Source: Marinobacter azerbaijanicus (GTDB lineage Bacteria; Pseudomonadota; Gammaproteobacteria; Pseudomonadales; Oleiphilaceae). From it: a stretch of DNA of 64,000 nt. The stretch covers positions 186,001 to 250,000 of the forward strand of contig NZ_JASSVS010000002.1 in NCBI RefSeq assembly GCF_030250645.1, read 5' to 3'. A program made the translations under genes and the position numbers. Shown piece by piece: positions 18,790-29,472 of this stretch; position 1 is the stretch's first letter, and the number at the start of each line of letters is the position of its first letter. The notes below the pieces were generated by a model, which saw nothing but the letters and a program-made list of their open reading frames with translations, was not told the DNA's origin and did no database searches.

Positions 18790-21198
18790 TCAGTGAATCG
18801 ACGGGTCTTTGTGATCGTCCCGGGCATGCTCCTGACGCTCATGCTCACGCATTTTCTCAAGACGTTGCTGGATAATGCCAAAAACGGTCTGTTTGGGATA
18901 CCTGCCTTTTCTGTCTGCCTTGCCCGCAGGTTTGCCCAGCAGAAGGGTAATGGCTTCCTCTGCACGGGTCACCGCGTGAACGCAGAATTCGCCCTCGCGA
19001 ACCGACTGCAGAACCTCCCGCTCCAGCATCAGATTCTGCACATTGTTTGCAGGGACGATCACGCCCTGGGATCCGGTCAGCCCCCCTGTCAGTTTGCAGG
19101 TGCTGTAAAAGCCCTCAACCTTCTCGTTAACGCCGCCGATCGGCTGGACCTCGCCAAACTGATTGACTGACCCGGTAATTGCCAGATCCTGTCGCACAGG
19201 CAGTCCCGAGAGCGCGGAGACCAGTGCGCACATCTCAGCCAGGGAGGCACTGTCGCCATCTACTTCGCCATAGTTCTGCTCAAACGTCAGGCTGGCCGAC
19301 AGGTGCATGGGATCATTGACGGCAAAACGGGCGGAAAGCCAGGAACTGAGAATCATCACACCCTTGGAATGGATATTACCGCCCAGTTTGACGTCCCGCT
19401 CGATATCCATCACACCGCCATCACCATAATAGCAGGTGGCAGTGATCCGGTTCGACAAACCAAACTCAAACCCGCCAGTCGACAGTACAGACAATGCGTT
19501 TACCTGCCCCACACAGGTACCGGTGGTGGACACCAGCGTTGATCCGTCCCGAATGGAATCGTAGAACTGATCGCGAATCCGGCTGCTGCGATAACGGGCG
19601 CTTTCCAGCGCCTGGTCCACATGGGAATTCTGGATCAACCGGGCACCTGCCTGTCGGGCCCAGTAATCCGACTCGCGCAACAGGTTGGCGATGTCAGCCG
19701 CGTGGAGCGAAAGGCGATCCTGATGCTCGGCCATGCGCGCACTGTGTTCGATAATGCGGGCAACCGCCTTGTTGCTACAGTGGAGCAGTTTCTTTTCGTC
19801 CACCAGGCTGGCGATAAACTTTGCATACAGCAACTGGCTTTCATCAGTACGCATCATTTCATTCTCGAAATCCGCCGTCACCCGGAACAGCTCGGCGAAC
19901 TCGGGATCATAGTCCTGCAGCAGCATCCAGGTTTCCCGGTCGCCGAACAGCACGATTTTCACGTCCAGTGGGATTGCCTCAGGCTCCAGCGAGATAGTGC
20001 CTGAGAGGGTCAGCTCACGTTCCAGAGAGTTGATCTGGATGGACTTGGACCGCAAGGCGCGCTTGATGCCGTCCCAGACGAACGGCTGCTCCAGGACCTT
20101 GATGGCATCCATCAACAGATAGCCACCATTGGCGCGATGAAGACTGCCAGGGCGAATAAGGGAAAAGTCGGTAAACACAGTACCCTTGAAGGTCACACTC
20201 TCCACGTAACCAAACAGATTGTGGTAGGTGGGATTATCCTCCACCACAACCGGCACCTCATCATTCTTCTGGTGGACCAGTACATTAACCAGATAGCGCC
20301 GAGGCATTTTCTTATCCAGAGAGGCATAGGCAATGGCCGCCTGCTCTTCATTGTCTTCAAGGAAAATTTCCAGACTCTCTGACAGATCCTTGCGGACGGC
20401 CTCGAAATAGGCCACCACATCCGGCTGGTCCCGGTATTTTTCCACCAGCTCGTCAATCTGGTGGCCCGAGATACTCTCCAGGGTCTCCTCGTTGAGTGCC
20501 TGCTGGCTCTCGGCGTATTCCTGCTCCCAGTCCGCCACCTTGCGCAGCGCGTGTCTCAGCTTCTTCTCAAGCTTGTTGATATCGCTTTCGAACTTCTCCC
20601 TCTCTTCCTCTGTCAGGGCCTGGAAGGATTCGGCGGTATGGGCCTCTTCTCCATTCATGGCCACCAGGCGATAGCCGCCGGGAGTGGTGATGTTGAGACT
20701 GACTTTTTTCCGCTTTGCCTGGGCGGCAACCTTTTCAAGCTCCTCTTCCTGCTTCTTGGCGTATTCATTCTTGAGCTGCTCGGCACGCTCCAGAAAGCTG
20801 TCGCTATCAAAAGTCTGGGGAATCATCTTCATCAGACGCCCCATCAGCTTTTCCATGTCCTGCTTCAGCTCGTTCCCTTTGCCCGCCGGCAGCCGCAGCA
20901 TCCTGGGCACCCTTGGTTCCTCAAAATTGGCAACGTAGCACCAATCGTGGCTCTGATTATCGGTGTCCACGTGGTGCTCGAGATAGCGGAGCATCATGGT
21001 GCGTTTACCAAGACCGTTACGCCCGACCGCATACACGTTATAGCCACCATGAGGCATAGCCAGGGCAAAACGCACCGCTGCCTGTGCCCGATTCTGGCCT
21101 ACAATTTCCGCCAGAGGTTTGAGTTGTCGGGTGGTCTTGAACGGCAAATCTTTTAAAACACAGGCTTTATAAAGCTGATTCGGAGACAGTGACTTCAA
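18790..21198 (-). CDS. Lon-like ATP-dependent protease, TTG start
   Basis: 802 aa. This is the Lon-related family with an AAA_32-type ATPase and a C-terminal Lon protease domain, not classical Lon (no LAN domain). Walker A GRNGLGKR at residues 59-66; a long coiled-coil insertion rich in E/K/Q (about 140-290); catalytic Ser in GDSASLAEM and Lys in GGVNEKVEGFY. The start is TTG at 21198 with AGGA upstream; there is no ATG before residue 48. The cytosolic protein probably degrades selected proteins. It heads a run with the two-component pair. Confidence 0.88.
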   Translation of the reverse strand: MKSLSPNQLYKACVLKDLPFKTTRQLKPLAEIVGQNRAQAAVRFALAMPHGGYNVYAVGRNGLGKRTMMLRYLEHHVDTDNQSHDWCYVANFEEPRVPRMLRLPAGKGNELKQDMEKLMGRLMKMIPQTFDSDSFLERAEQLKNEYAKKQEEELEKVAAQAKRKKVSLNITTPGGYRLVAMNGEEAHTAESFQALTEEEREKFESDINKLEKKLRHALRKVADWEQEYAESQQALNEETLESISGHQIDELVEKYRDQPDVVAYFEAVRKDLSESLEIFLEDNEEQAAIAYASLDKKMPRRYLVNVLVHQKNDEVPVVVEDNPTYHNLFGYVESVTFKGTVFTDFSLIRPGSLHRANGGYLLMDAIKVLEQPFVWDGIKRALRSKSIQINSLERELTLSGTISLEPEAIPLDVKIVLFGDRETWMLLQDYDPEFAELFRVTADFENEMMRTDESQLLYAKFIASLVDEKKLLHCSNKAVARIIEHSARMAEHQDRLSLHAADIANLLRESDYWARQAGARLIQNSHVDQALESARYRSSRIRDQFYDSIRDGSTLVSTTGTCVGQVNALSVLSTGGFEFGLSNRITATCYYGDGGVMDIERDVKLGGNIHSKGVMILSSWLSARFAVNDPMHLSASLTFEQNYGEVDGDSASLAEMCALVSALSGLPVRQDLAITGSVNQFGEVQPIGGVNEKVEGFYSTCKLTGGLTGSQGVIVPANNVQNLMLEREVLQSVREGEFCVHAVTRAEEAITLLLGKPAGKADRKGRYPKQTVFGIIQQRLEKMREHERQEHARDDHKDPSIH

Positions 21199-21364
21199 GG
21201 TTCGGTCCTGTAACGGTATGAAAGCATTTGGTTATGGCCGGTCATTGTAGAATCTGGGGCACGCCCTGTCGCGCTCCGACTAAAGATTTAGCCCAACTTG
21301 TCGATAAATTGATCAATCAGGCATAATTGCTGCGGGCTCATCCTTCGGGCAGGACACTCACTGA

Positions 21365-21649
21365 ATGGATATTTACAGGAATCAGTCGCAACCACTAACG
21401 GTGCTGGAGTCATTGCGTAAACGCAGACCTTTCACCACACCACAACCGCAACAGGCGTCTCCATCCCCTGACAAACCGCAGGTGGACCGACGGGTGCAAC
21501 CTGACAGGCGCCGTGTCCAGGTGGCTTTTTCGGGGCCAGACCGGCGCAAGAAGCGCTCCAGACGTAGCCCGCAGCTGTTGAATCCAAAAAACGGACAGGC
21601 TGCGCCAACAGAGGATCGCCGGGGGAGGCTCGTAAGCACCCGGGCCTGA
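21365..21649 (+). CDS. Small basic hypothetical protein with D-R-R repeats
   Basis: 94 aa (MDIYRNQSQPLTVLESLRKR). Its middle carries repeated DRR units (VDRRVQPDRRR, GPDRRKKRSRR, TEDRRGR) with Pro/Gln-rich spacers, so it is strongly basic and probably disordered. Divergent from the Lon-like gene and 176 nt before a PilZ gene in the same direction. Not recognised; nucleic acid or acidic-partner binding is a guess. Confidence 0.6.
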   Translation: MDIYRNQSQPLTVLESLRKRRPFTTPQPQQASPSPDKPQVDRRVQPDRRRVQVAFSGPDRRKKRSRRSPQLLNPKNGQAAPTEDRRGRLVSTRA

Positions 21650-21825
21650 AATCCAAGCCATGATCGAGAATCGATGACACCACTCGGAAGGGGCATATTT
21701 TTGATAACCCGATCACAGTTTCTGACTTGGTCATTTTTCAGTCATCACTGCGGGAACTAAACTCCATCGTCCCGGTGGAAGAACGGGCCGAAAACAAATA
21801 GAAAACAAGCAATGGATGCCAGCGT

Positions 21826-22203
21826 ATGACGAGCGATTCCGCAGACCGCAGAATCAAGGACCGCTACCCTGCCATGTGCCTGAAGGTTCAGTTGAGGGAG
21901 CGTGGTTTCTTTGGTGGGGGCAAAAACTCAACCACCGTGACCTGCCTTGATATGAATCGCTACGGCATGGCTGTACTTTGCCCCAGGCCCGTAGAGCCCG
22001 GTGCCCGACTCTATATGGACTTTGACGGCAAGTATATTCGTGAGTCCCGTGTGGCAGCCCAGGTGGTCAGCTGCCAGCCTTTCCAGGCGGGCTTTCGGGT
22101 GAGCATCCAGTTCAGCTACTGCTTCGAGAAGAGGGGGTATTCACGAGCGGTGGATAACGCCCTTTCCCGCATTGAGGGCTTCTATAACCGATACGCCAGT
22201 TAG
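21826..22203 (+). CDS. PilZ-domain protein
   Basis: 125 aa. Single PilZ domain: RIKDR near residue 9 supplies the R-x3-R element and CLDMNRYGMAV supplies a variant of the D/N-x-S-x2-G element (Asn-Arg-Tyr-Gly, the Ser replaced). Cyclic-di-GMP binding is therefore possible but not certain. Two c-di-GMP enzymes lie elsewhere in the window. Convergent with the flavodoxin-like gene (24-nt gap). Confidence 0.8.
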   Translation: MTSDSADRRIKDRYPAMCLKVQLRERGFFGGGKNSTTVTCLDMNRYGMAVLCPRPVEPGARLYMDFDGKYIRESRVAAQVVSCQPFQAGFRVSIQFSYCFEKRGYSRAVDNALSRIEGFYNRYAS

Positions 22204-22227
22204 TTCGCCACCAGAGTGTGTCCTTGA

Positions 22228-22698
22228 CTAGAACAACCCCGCATCCAGACCAGCCGCCATATAAAGCCCGAGTTCCCGACACTGGTCCTCGAACTCATCC
22301 CGATACTCGCCATGGCAAAGCAGAGGCTCCTGCACCAGACGCCAGCGCAGACCAGTGGTAATAGACTCTATGGCGCGATGAGTGCCGGTACCGTCAAGCC
22401 CGGCGCGAATATAGAAGGTGAAAGGCAGACCCTGGGTTTTTTCCAGGCAGGGGTAGTAGCTGCGGTCAAAGAAATCCTTGAGGGCGCCACTCATGTATCC
22501 CAGGTTTTCAGTAGTGCCGAGGATAATGGCGTCACACGCCAGTACGTCTTCAGGGCCGGCCTCCAGTGGCGGGAGGACGGACACCTCGACGCTCTCAATG
22601 TCTTTATTTTTTGCGCCCTGCTCTACCGCCTCCCGAAGTTTGAGGGTATTCGGAGAGGGGGCATGGGCAACGACCAGCAGTCTCTTTTTCTCATCCAT
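22228..22698 (-). CDS. Flavodoxin-like / NAD(P)H-dependent FMN reductase-like protein
   Basis: 156 aa from ATG 22698, with GGGAG five nt upstream. The flavodoxin fold is seen in RLLVVAHAPSPNT (phosphate loop), DAIILGTTENLGYMSGALKDFFDR and the final helix. It probably binds FMN and reduces quinones or similar compounds. It lies 35 nt downstream of recA, the place where recX is found in many related bacteria, with no terminator visible between. Confidence 0.75.
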   Translation of the reverse strand: MDEKKRLLVVAHAPSPNTLKLREAVEQGAKNKDIESVEVSVLPPLEAGPEDVLACDAIILGTTENLGYMSGALKDFFDRSYYPCLEKTQGLPFTFYIRAGLDGTGTHRAIESITTGLRWRLVQEPLLCHGEYRDEFEDQCRELGLYMAAGLDAGLF

Positions 22699-22733
22699 AC
22701 CATCTCCCAAAATAAGCAGGCAACCAGTCGTGT

Positions 22734-23789
22734 CTAGAGAAGCTCACCATTGGCGTCTGCTGTTGCCTCTTCAGTGGCAGCAACCGCTTCTTTTTTAACA
22801 GGCTTGGGCATCAACTTGTCGCGTACCGCTGTTTCAATTTCCCTGGCAATCTCCAGGTTCTCTTCCAGAAACTTGCAGGCATTGGCTTTGCCCTGGCCGA
22901 TCTTGTCGCCCTTGTAGGCGTACCAGGCACCGGACTTGTCAACAAAACCTTCCTTCACACCCATGTCGAGCACTTCGGCCATGTGGTAGATGCCCTTGCC
23001 ATACATGATCTGGAACTCGGCCTGTTTGAACGGTGGAGCCACCTTGTTCTTGACCACTTTCACGCGTGTTTCGTTACCGACAACCTCGTCACCGTCTTTT
23101 ACCGATCCAATGCGGCGGATGTCGAGGCGCACGGAAGAGTAGAATTTCAGGGCATTGCCGCCGGTGGTGGTTTCTGGAGAGCCAAACATAACGCCGATTT
23201 TCATGCGGATCTGGTTGATGAAGATCAGCAGACAGTTGGCGTGCTTGATGTTACCGGTCAGTTTACGCAGGGCCTGAGACATCAGGCGGGCCTGGAGGCC
23301 CACGTGACTGTCACCCATTTCGCCCTCGATTTCGGCTTTCGGGGTCAGGGCTGCAACAGAGTCAACTATAATGATGTCTACGGCATTCGAGCGCACCAGC
23401 ATATCGGCGATTTCCAGCGCCTGCTCACCGGTATCCGGCTGGGACACCAGCAAATCATCCACGTTCACGCCCAGCTTTTCTGCGTAGATGGGGTCCAGGG
23501 CATGCTCTGCGTCGATAAAGGCACAGGTTTTACCGTCCTTCTGGGCCTCGGCGATCACCTGAAGGGTCAGCGTGGTTTTACCAGAGCTTTCCGGGCCATA
23601 GATCTCACAAACCCGGCCGTAAGGCAGGCCACCTATGCCCAGGGCCACATCCAGACCGAGCGAGCCGGTAGAAACCGCAGGAATGGCTTCCCGGGGTTGG
23701 TCGCCCATTTTCATAACGGCGCCCTTACCGAACTGGCGTTCAATCTGGCTGAGTGCTGCGCTCAGTGCTTTGTTGCGTTTATCATCCAT
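22734..23789 (-). CDS. recA: Recombinase A
   Basis: 351 aa, the full family length. Walker [10 protein letters not shown] near residues 67-75, Walker [13 protein letters not shown], loop L2 with [21 protein letters not shown], and an acidic C-terminal tail. It drives homologous recombination and LexA cleavage. An SOS box lies upstream (23879-23894). Downstream is a flavodoxin-like gene rather than recX. Confidence 0.99.
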   Translation of the reverse strand: MDDKRNKALSAALSQIERQFGKGAVMKMGDQPREAIPAVSTGSLGLDVALGIGGLPYGRVCEIYGPESSGKTTLTLQVIAEAQKDGKTCAFIDAEHALDPIYAEKLGVNVDDLLVSQPDTGEQALEIADMLVRSNAVDIIIVDSVAALTPKAEIEGEMGDSHVGLQARLMSQALRKLTGNIKHANCLLIFINQIRMKIGVMFGSPETTTGGNALKFYSSVRLDIRRIGSVKDGDEVVGNETRVKVVKNKVAPPFKQAEFQIMYGKGIYHMAEVLDMGVKEGFVDKSGAWYAYKGDKIGQGKANACKFLEENLEIAREIETAVRDKLMPKPVKKEAVAATEEATADANGELL

Positions 23790-23878
23790 CGTTGCAAACC
23801 CTCTGTCGCCAATGCCGTTATCGGGACGGGAACCCGGCGGCCAAAATCAAGAACCCGGGAGCCCGAAAAACCGGACTC

Positions 23879-23894
23879 CTGTATATTTGAACAG
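23879..23894. promoter_or_regulatory. LexA (SOS) box of recA
   Basis: CTGT-N8-ACAG (CTGTATATTTGAACAG), the LexA consensus, lies 90 nt upstream of the recA start. A TATACA -10 candidate lies inside it on the minus strand. LexA repression of recA is inferred from this well-known operator. Confidence 0.88.
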
Positions 23895-23934
23895 TATTAA
23901 AACATAACACGGGGACGAGACCAACCCCTCTGTT

Positions 23935-24435
23935 TCAGGAGTTTTCCAGAAACGCTCTAACCCCCTGTAACGCATAAAGAACCGCCTGGCGACGGACCTG
24001 GTCACGGTCTCCCCTGAAGGTTTCAACCACCGCTTCGGTATCCGCAGGAGAACGCCCCCAGGCAAACCACACCGTGCCCACCGGCTTATCTTGCGTACCT
24101 CCGCCAGGGCCGGCAACGCCGCTGATCGCCACCGCAACGCTGGCACCGGTCGTTGACAGCGCGCCCGCGACCATCTCCCTCACCACCGGCTCACTGACAG
24201 CTCCATGTTCACTCAGCGATGATTCAGTAACCCCAAGCAATTCCTTCTTGGCATCATTGCTGTAGGTAACGAGTCCTGCCAATACATAGGCTGAGGAGCC
24301 CGCACGATCAGTGAGTACCTTGACTACCCAGCCACCGGTGCAGCTTTCTGCCGTAGCAATGGTAAGCTGTTTGTGCTCCAGCAACTCGGCCAGGTTTTCA
24401 CCTGCTTCCGCCAATGCCTCATCAGTCAGTGGCAT
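23935..24435 (-). CDS. pncC: Nicotinamide-nucleotide amidohydrolase (CinA C-terminal domain)
   Basis: 166 aa, a stand-alone CinA_C protein. AAGGAG lies six nt before the ATG. Family motifs: [13 protein letters not shown] with the catalytic Ser/Lys region, [16 protein letters not shown], and [24 protein letters not shown]. It deamidates NMN to NaMN for NAD recycling. Directly upstream of recA, as in Pseudomonas and E. coli; divergent from mutS. Confidence 0.93.
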   Translation of the reverse strand: MPLTDEALAEAGENLAELLEHKQLTIATAESCTGGWVVKVLTDRAGSSAYVLAGLVTYSNDAKKELLGVTESSLSEHGAVSEPVVREMVAGALSTTGASVAVAISGVAGPGGGTQDKPVGTVWFAWGRSPADTEAVVETFRGDRDQVRRQAVLYALQGVRAFLENS

Positions 24436-24517
24436 AATGATCTCCTTCGTTTCATCATGGCGGTTATTTTCTTACAATCCCTGCCTTCATATAAAGCCAA
24501 TGGATCCGGAACCGTTC

Positions 24518-27127
24518 ATGTCAGCAGCCCAGACCGATCTGTCCCAGCACACCCCGATGATGAGGCAATACCTCAAAATCAAGGGCGAACACCCCAACGA
24601 GCTGGTGTTCTACCGCATGGGCGACTTCTACGAGCTGTTCTACGAAGACGCCCGCAAGGCCGCCGAGCTTATGGACATCACCCTCACTGCCCGCGGGCAG
24701 TCCGGTGGCAGCCCCATCCCCATGGCCGGCATTCCCTACCATTCCGCTGAAGGCTACATTGCACGTCTGGTCCGTGCTGGTCAATCCATCGCCATCTGCG
24801 AGCAGATTGGCGATCCTGCCACCAGCAAGGGGCCGGTCGACCGTCAGGTCGTACGCATCGTTACGCCGGGCACGCTCAGCGATGACGCATTCCTCGAGGA
24901 CCGCCGTGACAACCTGCTTGTCGCCATCTATAGCCATCGGGAACAGTTCGGTTTTGCCTCCCTGGATATTTCCAGCGGACGGTTTACAGTGTCCGAGCTG
25001 GATGACCTGGAGAGCCTGCAGGGAGAACTCCAGCGCCTGCGACCTGCGGAAATCCTCATCAGCGAAGACTTTCCCTACCAGGAGGTACTTGAAGGGTATA
25101 CCGGCATCCGCCGGCAGGGCCCATGGCTGTTTGAATCCGACACTGCCCGCCGTGTGCTTACCCAGCAATTGCAGGTAAGGGACCTGACCGGGTTTGGCTG
25201 CGATGATCTCACCCTGGCCATCTGTGCCGCCGGATGCCTGCTTCAGTATGCCAGGGAAACCCAGCGCACCGCCCTGCCCCATATCCGCAAACTCAGCCAG
25301 GAACGCCGCGAAGAGGCAGTGATACTGGATGCCACCAGCCGCCGCAACCTGGAAATCGACACCAATCTGATGGGCGGCACACAGCACACTCTTGCCTGGG
25401 TAATGGACCGCACGGCTACAGCTATGGGCGGGCGCCAACTGAGGCGCTGGCTCAATCGGCCATTGCGCGATGTAACCATCGTGGAACAGCGCCAGCAGGC
25501 GGTGTCAGCCCTGCTGGACGGGTTTCATTACGAGCCGGTCCACGACCTGCTCAAAAGCATCGGCGATATCGAGCGGGTTCTGGCGCGGGTGGCGCTGCGT
25601 TCTGCCCGGCCCCGGGATCTGGCGCGCCTGCGTGATGCCTTCCAGGCACTGCCAGAGCTGCAGCAGGCCCTGAAGCCGGTGAACTCCCACTACATAGTCA
25701 AACTGGCTACAACGATCAGTGAATACCCTGAACTGGCGGATTTGCTGGAGCGGGCGATCATCGACAATCCACCAGTGGTGATCCGTGACGGCGGCGTTAT
25801 CAGAGAGGGATTTGATGACCAGCTGGACGAGCTGCGCAACATCAGCGAGAACGCCGGCCAGTTCCTGCTGGATGTGGAAACACGGGAACGGGAACGCACC
25901 GGCATCAGCACACTGAAAGTGGGCTACAACCGCGTGCATGGCTACTACATTGAAATCACCCGCGCCCAGTCCGGCCATGCGCCGGTGGATTACATACGCC
26001 GTCAGACGCTCAAGAATGCCGAGCGCTTTATCACTCCGGAACTGAAAGAATTCGAGGACAAGGCCCTCAGCGCCAAGAGCCGATCACTCGCACGGGAAAA
26101 AGCTCTGTATGACGAGGTGCTGGAAACCGTTGCCGCCGAGCTCGCGCCCCTACAGGACGCCGCCCAGGCTCTGGCGGAACTGGATGTACTCAGTAACTTC
26201 GCCGAGCGGGCCACCAGCCTGCGTTTCAACGCACCGGAATTCAGCAACACTCCCGGCTTCGACATCGAAGAAGGCCGCCACCCGGTCGTTGAGCAACTGC
26301 TGAGTGATCCTTACGTACCCAACGACCTGCTGATGGACCAGCAGCGCCGCATGCTGGTAATCACCGGCCCCAACATGGGCGGTAAGTCCACCTACATGCG
26401 CCAGGCTGCACTGATTGCACTGCTGGCCTACACTGGTAGCTTTGTGCCTGCCAATCGCGTGGTCATCGGTCCGGTGGACCGCATTTTCACCCGCATGGGC
26501 TCTTCCGACGACATCGCCGGCGGACGCTCGACCTTCATGGTGGAGATGACCGAAACCGCCAATATCCTCCATAACGCCACCGAGCACAGCCTGGTGCTGA
26601 TGGACGAGGTGGGGCGCGGCACGAGTACCTTTGACGGTCTCTCTCTGGCCTGGGCCACGGCGGAACACCTGGCTAAGCATATTTGTTGCTATACCCTGTT
26701 TGCCACCCACTACTTTGAGCTCACACAACTGGCTGACGAGCTTGAGCATGCGGTCAATGTTCACCTGACTGCCACAGAGCACGACGACACCATCGTATTC
26801 CTGCACAATGTTCACGATGGCCCCGCCAGCCAGAGTTACGGCCTGCAGGTGGCCAAACTGGCGGGTGTGCCCCAGGACGTTATCCGCAACGCGCGGGAGC
26901 AGCTCTCCCATCTTGAGGGCAGCGCTGCCCCGGCCAATCCTGTCGCCGAGCCTGAAAAGCCGGAACGCGCCGCCCGCATCAGCGAGCCGGTGATGCAGGG
27001 GGACATGTTCGCCAGCCTGGAACCCAGCAGGGTGGAAGAAACACTGGCGGAACTGGATGTTGACGGGCTGACACCCAGGGATGCGCTGAACCGTCTGTAC
27101 GAATTGAAGGAACTACTGAAAAAATAA
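24518..27127 (+). CDS. mutS: DNA mismatch repair protein MutS
   Basis: 869 aa from ATG 24518 ([19 protein letters not shown], aligning with the E. coli start); an ATG at 24500 is an alternative. The mismatch-contacting [12 protein letters not shown] motif is near residue 35, the Walker [10 protein letters not shown] at about 617-625, and Walker B with [17 protein letters not shown] follows. It ends in the tetramer-type tail. It recognises mismatches and starts repair with MutL. Divergent from pncC, followed by fdxA. Confidence 0.98.
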   Translation: MSAAQTDLSQHTPMMRQYLKIKGEHPNELVFYRMGDFYELFYEDARKAAELMDITLTARGQSGGSPIPMAGIPYHSAEGYIARLVRAGQSIAICEQIGDPATSKGPVDRQVVRIVTPGTLSDDAFLEDRRDNLLVAIYSHREQFGFASLDISSGRFTVSELDDLESLQGELQRLRPAEILISEDFPYQEVLEGYTGIRRQGPWLFESDTARRVLTQQLQVRDLTGFGCDDLTLAICAAGCLLQYARETQRTALPHIRKLSQERREEAVILDATSRRNLEIDTNLMGGTQHTLAWVMDRTATAMGGRQLRRWLNRPLRDVTIVEQRQQAVSALLDGFHYEPVHDLLKSIGDIERVLARVALRSARPRDLARLRDAFQALPELQQALKPVNSHYIVKLATTISEYPELADLLERAIIDNPPVVIRDGGVIREGFDDQLDELRNISENAGQFLLDVETRERERTGISTLKVGYNRVHGYYIEITRAQSGHAPVDYIRRQTLKNAERFITPELKEFEDKALSAKSRSLAREKALYDEVLETVAAELAPLQDAAQALAELDVLSNFAERATSLRFNAPEFSNTPGFDIEEGRHPVVEQLLSDPYVPNDLLMDQQRRMLVITGPNMGGKSTYMRQAALIALLAYTGSFVPANRVVIGPVDRIFTRMGSSDDIAGGRSTFMVEMTETANILHNATEHSLVLMDEVGRGTSTFDGLSLAWATAEHLAKHICCYTLFATHYFELTQLADELEHAVNVHLTATEHDDTIVFLHNVHDGPASQSYGLQVAKLAGVPQDVIRNAREQLSHLEGSAAPANPVAEPEKPERAARISEPVMQGDMFASLEPSRVEETLAELDVDGLTPRDALNRLYELKELLKK

Positions 27128-27264
27128 GCCGAAAACACAGCAGAATTGACCCATGTAATAACGATATAGCGCCTCGGCGCTTGCGGCCAGGCAGGCCGCT
27201 CAATACAATATCGCGCAATTATTATTACTCTGATGAGATTGACTACTGGACCAGGAAGCTGACT

Positions 27265-27588
27265 ATGACGTTTGTCGTTACCGATAACTGCATCAAGTGC
27301 AAATACACGGACTGCGTGGAAGTATGCCCGGTTGACTGCTTCTACGAAGGCCCGAATTTTCTGGTGATTGATCCGGACGAGTGCATCGATTGCGCCCTTT
27401 GTGAGCCGGAGTGTCCTGCGGAGGCCATCTTCTCGGAAGATGAGTTACCGGCAGATCAGGTCCAGTTTGTTGAACTCAACGCAGACCTGGCGGGCAAGTG
27501 GCCGAACATCACCGAGAAAAAAGATCCGCTGCCGGACGCAGAAGAGTGGGACGGCAAACCGAACAAGCTGCAGTACCTGGAAAAGTAA
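27265..27588 (+). CDS. fdxA: Ferredoxin I, 7Fe-8S type
   Basis: 107 aa from ATG 27265, with AGGAAG upstream. Nine Cys (positions 9, 12, 17, 21, 25, 40, 43, 46, 50) follow the pattern of Azotobacter-type FdI, supplying one 3Fe-4S and one 4Fe-4S cluster, with the typical acidic C-terminal extension. An electron carrier, often linked to oxidative stress responses. It follows mutS, as in several pseudomonads. Confidence 0.95.
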   Translation: MTFVVTDNCIKCKYTDCVEVCPVDCFYEGPNFLVIDPDECIDCALCEPECPAEAIFSEDELPADQVQFVELNADLAGKWPNITEKKDPLPDAEEWDGKPNKLQYLEK

Positions 27589-27590
27589 CA

Positions 27591-27609
27591 GCTGCGCTCA
27601 CTGCGCAGC
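27591..27609. terminator. Hairpin between fdxA and convergent exporter gene
   Basis: GCTGCGC (27591-27597) and GCGCAGC (27603-27609) form a 7-bp stem with a 5-nt loop over the converging gene ends. No T-run; a weak bidirectional terminator at most. Confidence 0.35.
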
Positions 27610-28251
27610 CAGCTTTGCCCCGATGGCAACAAAGAAGCCGCCGGTCAGGGCGTTGAGCGTACGCTTGACGCCCTGTCCCACCCCGAGCCGGCGGGACCTG
27701 ACCACCACCACTGCCAACGCACATTGCCACACCATCGCCAACACAAAATGAACCGCCGCGAGAAACAGCGATTGCTGGAAAGCATTCCCGGCCGGATCGA
27801 TAAACTGGGGCAACAGCGCCATATAGAATAAGGCGGTTTTCGGATTCAGTACGTTGGAAAACAGGCCTTCACCGAAAGCCACCCTGATTGATACCGGTCT
27901 CATCAGTGCCCGGCCTGCACCGCCAGCCTCTGGCTCTTCAGCTTTTGCCGGGTTTCGTTTCATGGCCTGACGCAACGAACTCAGCCCCAGCCAGATCAGG
28001 TAACAGGCTCCGGCCCACTTGAGCGCGGTAAAAGCCCAGGTGGTTTCCACCAGCAGCACGGAAATGCCCAGGGCAGACAGGGTGGCATGGATGAAAAGCC
28101 CGCTACAGATACCCGCGCTGGTCACGCAACCGTCCCGCAGGCCTCCCCGCCCGGCATTTCGCATCACCAGCAGCGTGTCCACCCCGGGCGTCACCGTCAG
28201 CAGCGATATGGCCACCAGATAGGCCCAGAACAGCTCGGTTGGTACCAGCAT
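27598..28251 (-). CDS. LysE/RhtB family amino-acid exporter
   Basis: 217 aa from ATG 28251. Six hydrophobic segments and the family motif near the first helix (LLTVTPGVDTLLVMRNAGRGG), plus FLNPKTALFYMALLPQF-like NVLNPKTALFYMALLPQF later. It exports amino acids or homoserine-lactone-like compounds; substrate unknown. Convergent with fdxA (10-nt gap). Confidence 0.9.
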   Translation of the reverse strand: MLVPTELFWAYLVAISLLTVTPGVDTLLVMRNAGRGGLRDGCVTSAGICSGLFIHATLSALGISVLLVETTWAFTALKWAGACYLIWLGLSSLRQAMKRNPAKAEEPEAGGAGRALMRPVSIRVAFGEGLFSNVLNPKTALFYMALLPQFIDPAGNAFQQSLFLAAVHFVLAMVWQCALAVVVVRSRRLGVGQGVKRTLNALTGGFFVAIGAKLAAQ

Positions 28252-28282
28252 ATCCAAACACCCCCACAAACAGCAGGAGTAT

Positions 28283-29317
28283 TCAGCTTTCCTGCTGCAA
28301 AAGCTTTTTTGCCGCCGCCGACTTGTAGAAGGGTTCGAGACGACGACGGATCAGGGCCTCAAGATACCCCTCCTCCCTCAGTACGTCTATCACCGGAAGT
28401 GCGTAGGCATCCACTTCCGCCATCACCACCTCACGGTCGACGCCAACCGCACCCAGGAGTTCAATAATCGGTCTATCGCCATACATGGAGAATAAATGAT
28501 CCACCACTGCCCTGGTACAGCCCTTGAAGTACTCGGTCTTGCGGAACTGCAGCCAGAACTCATACCCCAGAACCACGAACTCCTGAAGTTGCACGTCACC
28601 AAGCCCCTCGTGGAGCTCTTCGATAGTGCGGTCTTCCAGGGACACCCAGACGGCCATCACGCTGTCACGCAGTTCGTCGTCTGTCAGTGCCCGGTGCAGG
28701 AACTGCTCGCTGCGGGCGATCAACCCCGGCAGACTGTCCGACAGCCATGTCTTGAAGCGGCGCTCGAAGGTCTCATCCAGTCCGGGAACCGCCTTGTTGG
28801 CCATGCGCTTGCCAAACTTCATCATCGAGCCGACACCCGGAACACTCTTGGTGATCAGATTGTCCTCATACAGGTAATTCACCACGCCCTGATAAACAAC
28901 GTTCGACACCAGTTCCTGATAGACCGGATGAGCCATGATCTCACTGATTACCCGCTCCCGCTGTTGGCGAAGCTCAAGGGCTTCCTCCAGGAACCCGGTG
29001 GCCTGTTCGCGGGTAATAATATCCCGCAGCCGTGAGCTACTCTGGACCTGTGCATTAAGCACTTCCGTAGCCATCTCAGCCGCCATTTCCGGTATACCGG
29101 CGTCCAGGTCCATGTCTATCACGATACGCTGAATCACCCCCATCACCTGTTCCACGGAGGTCAAACGATTCAGGGTGACCGTACTGGCATAATCAAACAG
29201 TTCATCCACCTCGGTTGCCAGAAACCGGCGTAGTTTTGCGCCTTTCAGGGACGAAAGTTCGTGTTTTACATGCTGCTCGAGCAGAGCATTGGCGAGATCC
29301 GTTTTGCCTTCGGTCAT
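28283..29317 (-). CDS. Conserved hypothetical helical protein
   Basis: 344 aa from ATG 29317 (MTEGKTDLANALLEQHV). Almost entirely predicted alpha-helical and soluble, no signal peptide, no Cys pairs and no motif I recognise. Basic-hydrophobic stretches (VPGVGSMMKFGKRMANKAVPG) occur mid-protein. Lies between DegV and the LysE exporter on the same strand. Function unknown. Confidence 0.7.
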   Translation of the reverse strand: MTEGKTDLANALLEQHVKHELSSLKGAKLRRFLATEVDELFDYASTVTLNRLTSVEQVMGVIQRIVIDMDLDAGIPEMAAEMATEVLNAQVQSSSRLRDIITREQATGFLEEALELRQQRERVISEIMAHPVYQELVSNVVYQGVVNYLYEDNLITKSVPGVGSMMKFGKRMANKAVPGLDETFERRFKTWLSDSLPGLIARSEQFLHRALTDDELRDSVMAVWVSLEDRTIEELHEGLGDVQLQEFVVLGYEFWLQFRKTEYFKGCTRAVVDHLFSMYGDRPIIELLGAVGVDREVVMAEVDAYALPVIDVLREEGYLEALIRRRLEPFYKSAAAKKLLQQES

Positions 29318-29472
29318 AGTCACGGTCCGGTGCTGTCTGTATGTGGGCGATAAGGGTCGGAAGGGGAAGAGGCTAACACGAAGCCACAACGGCTGCGTTT
29401 GCCGAAGATACATGCGAAAAGGTGCAGGTGGGTCAAGAGGCAGTGCTGCCTCCTGACCGCCTGGAGTGGACA

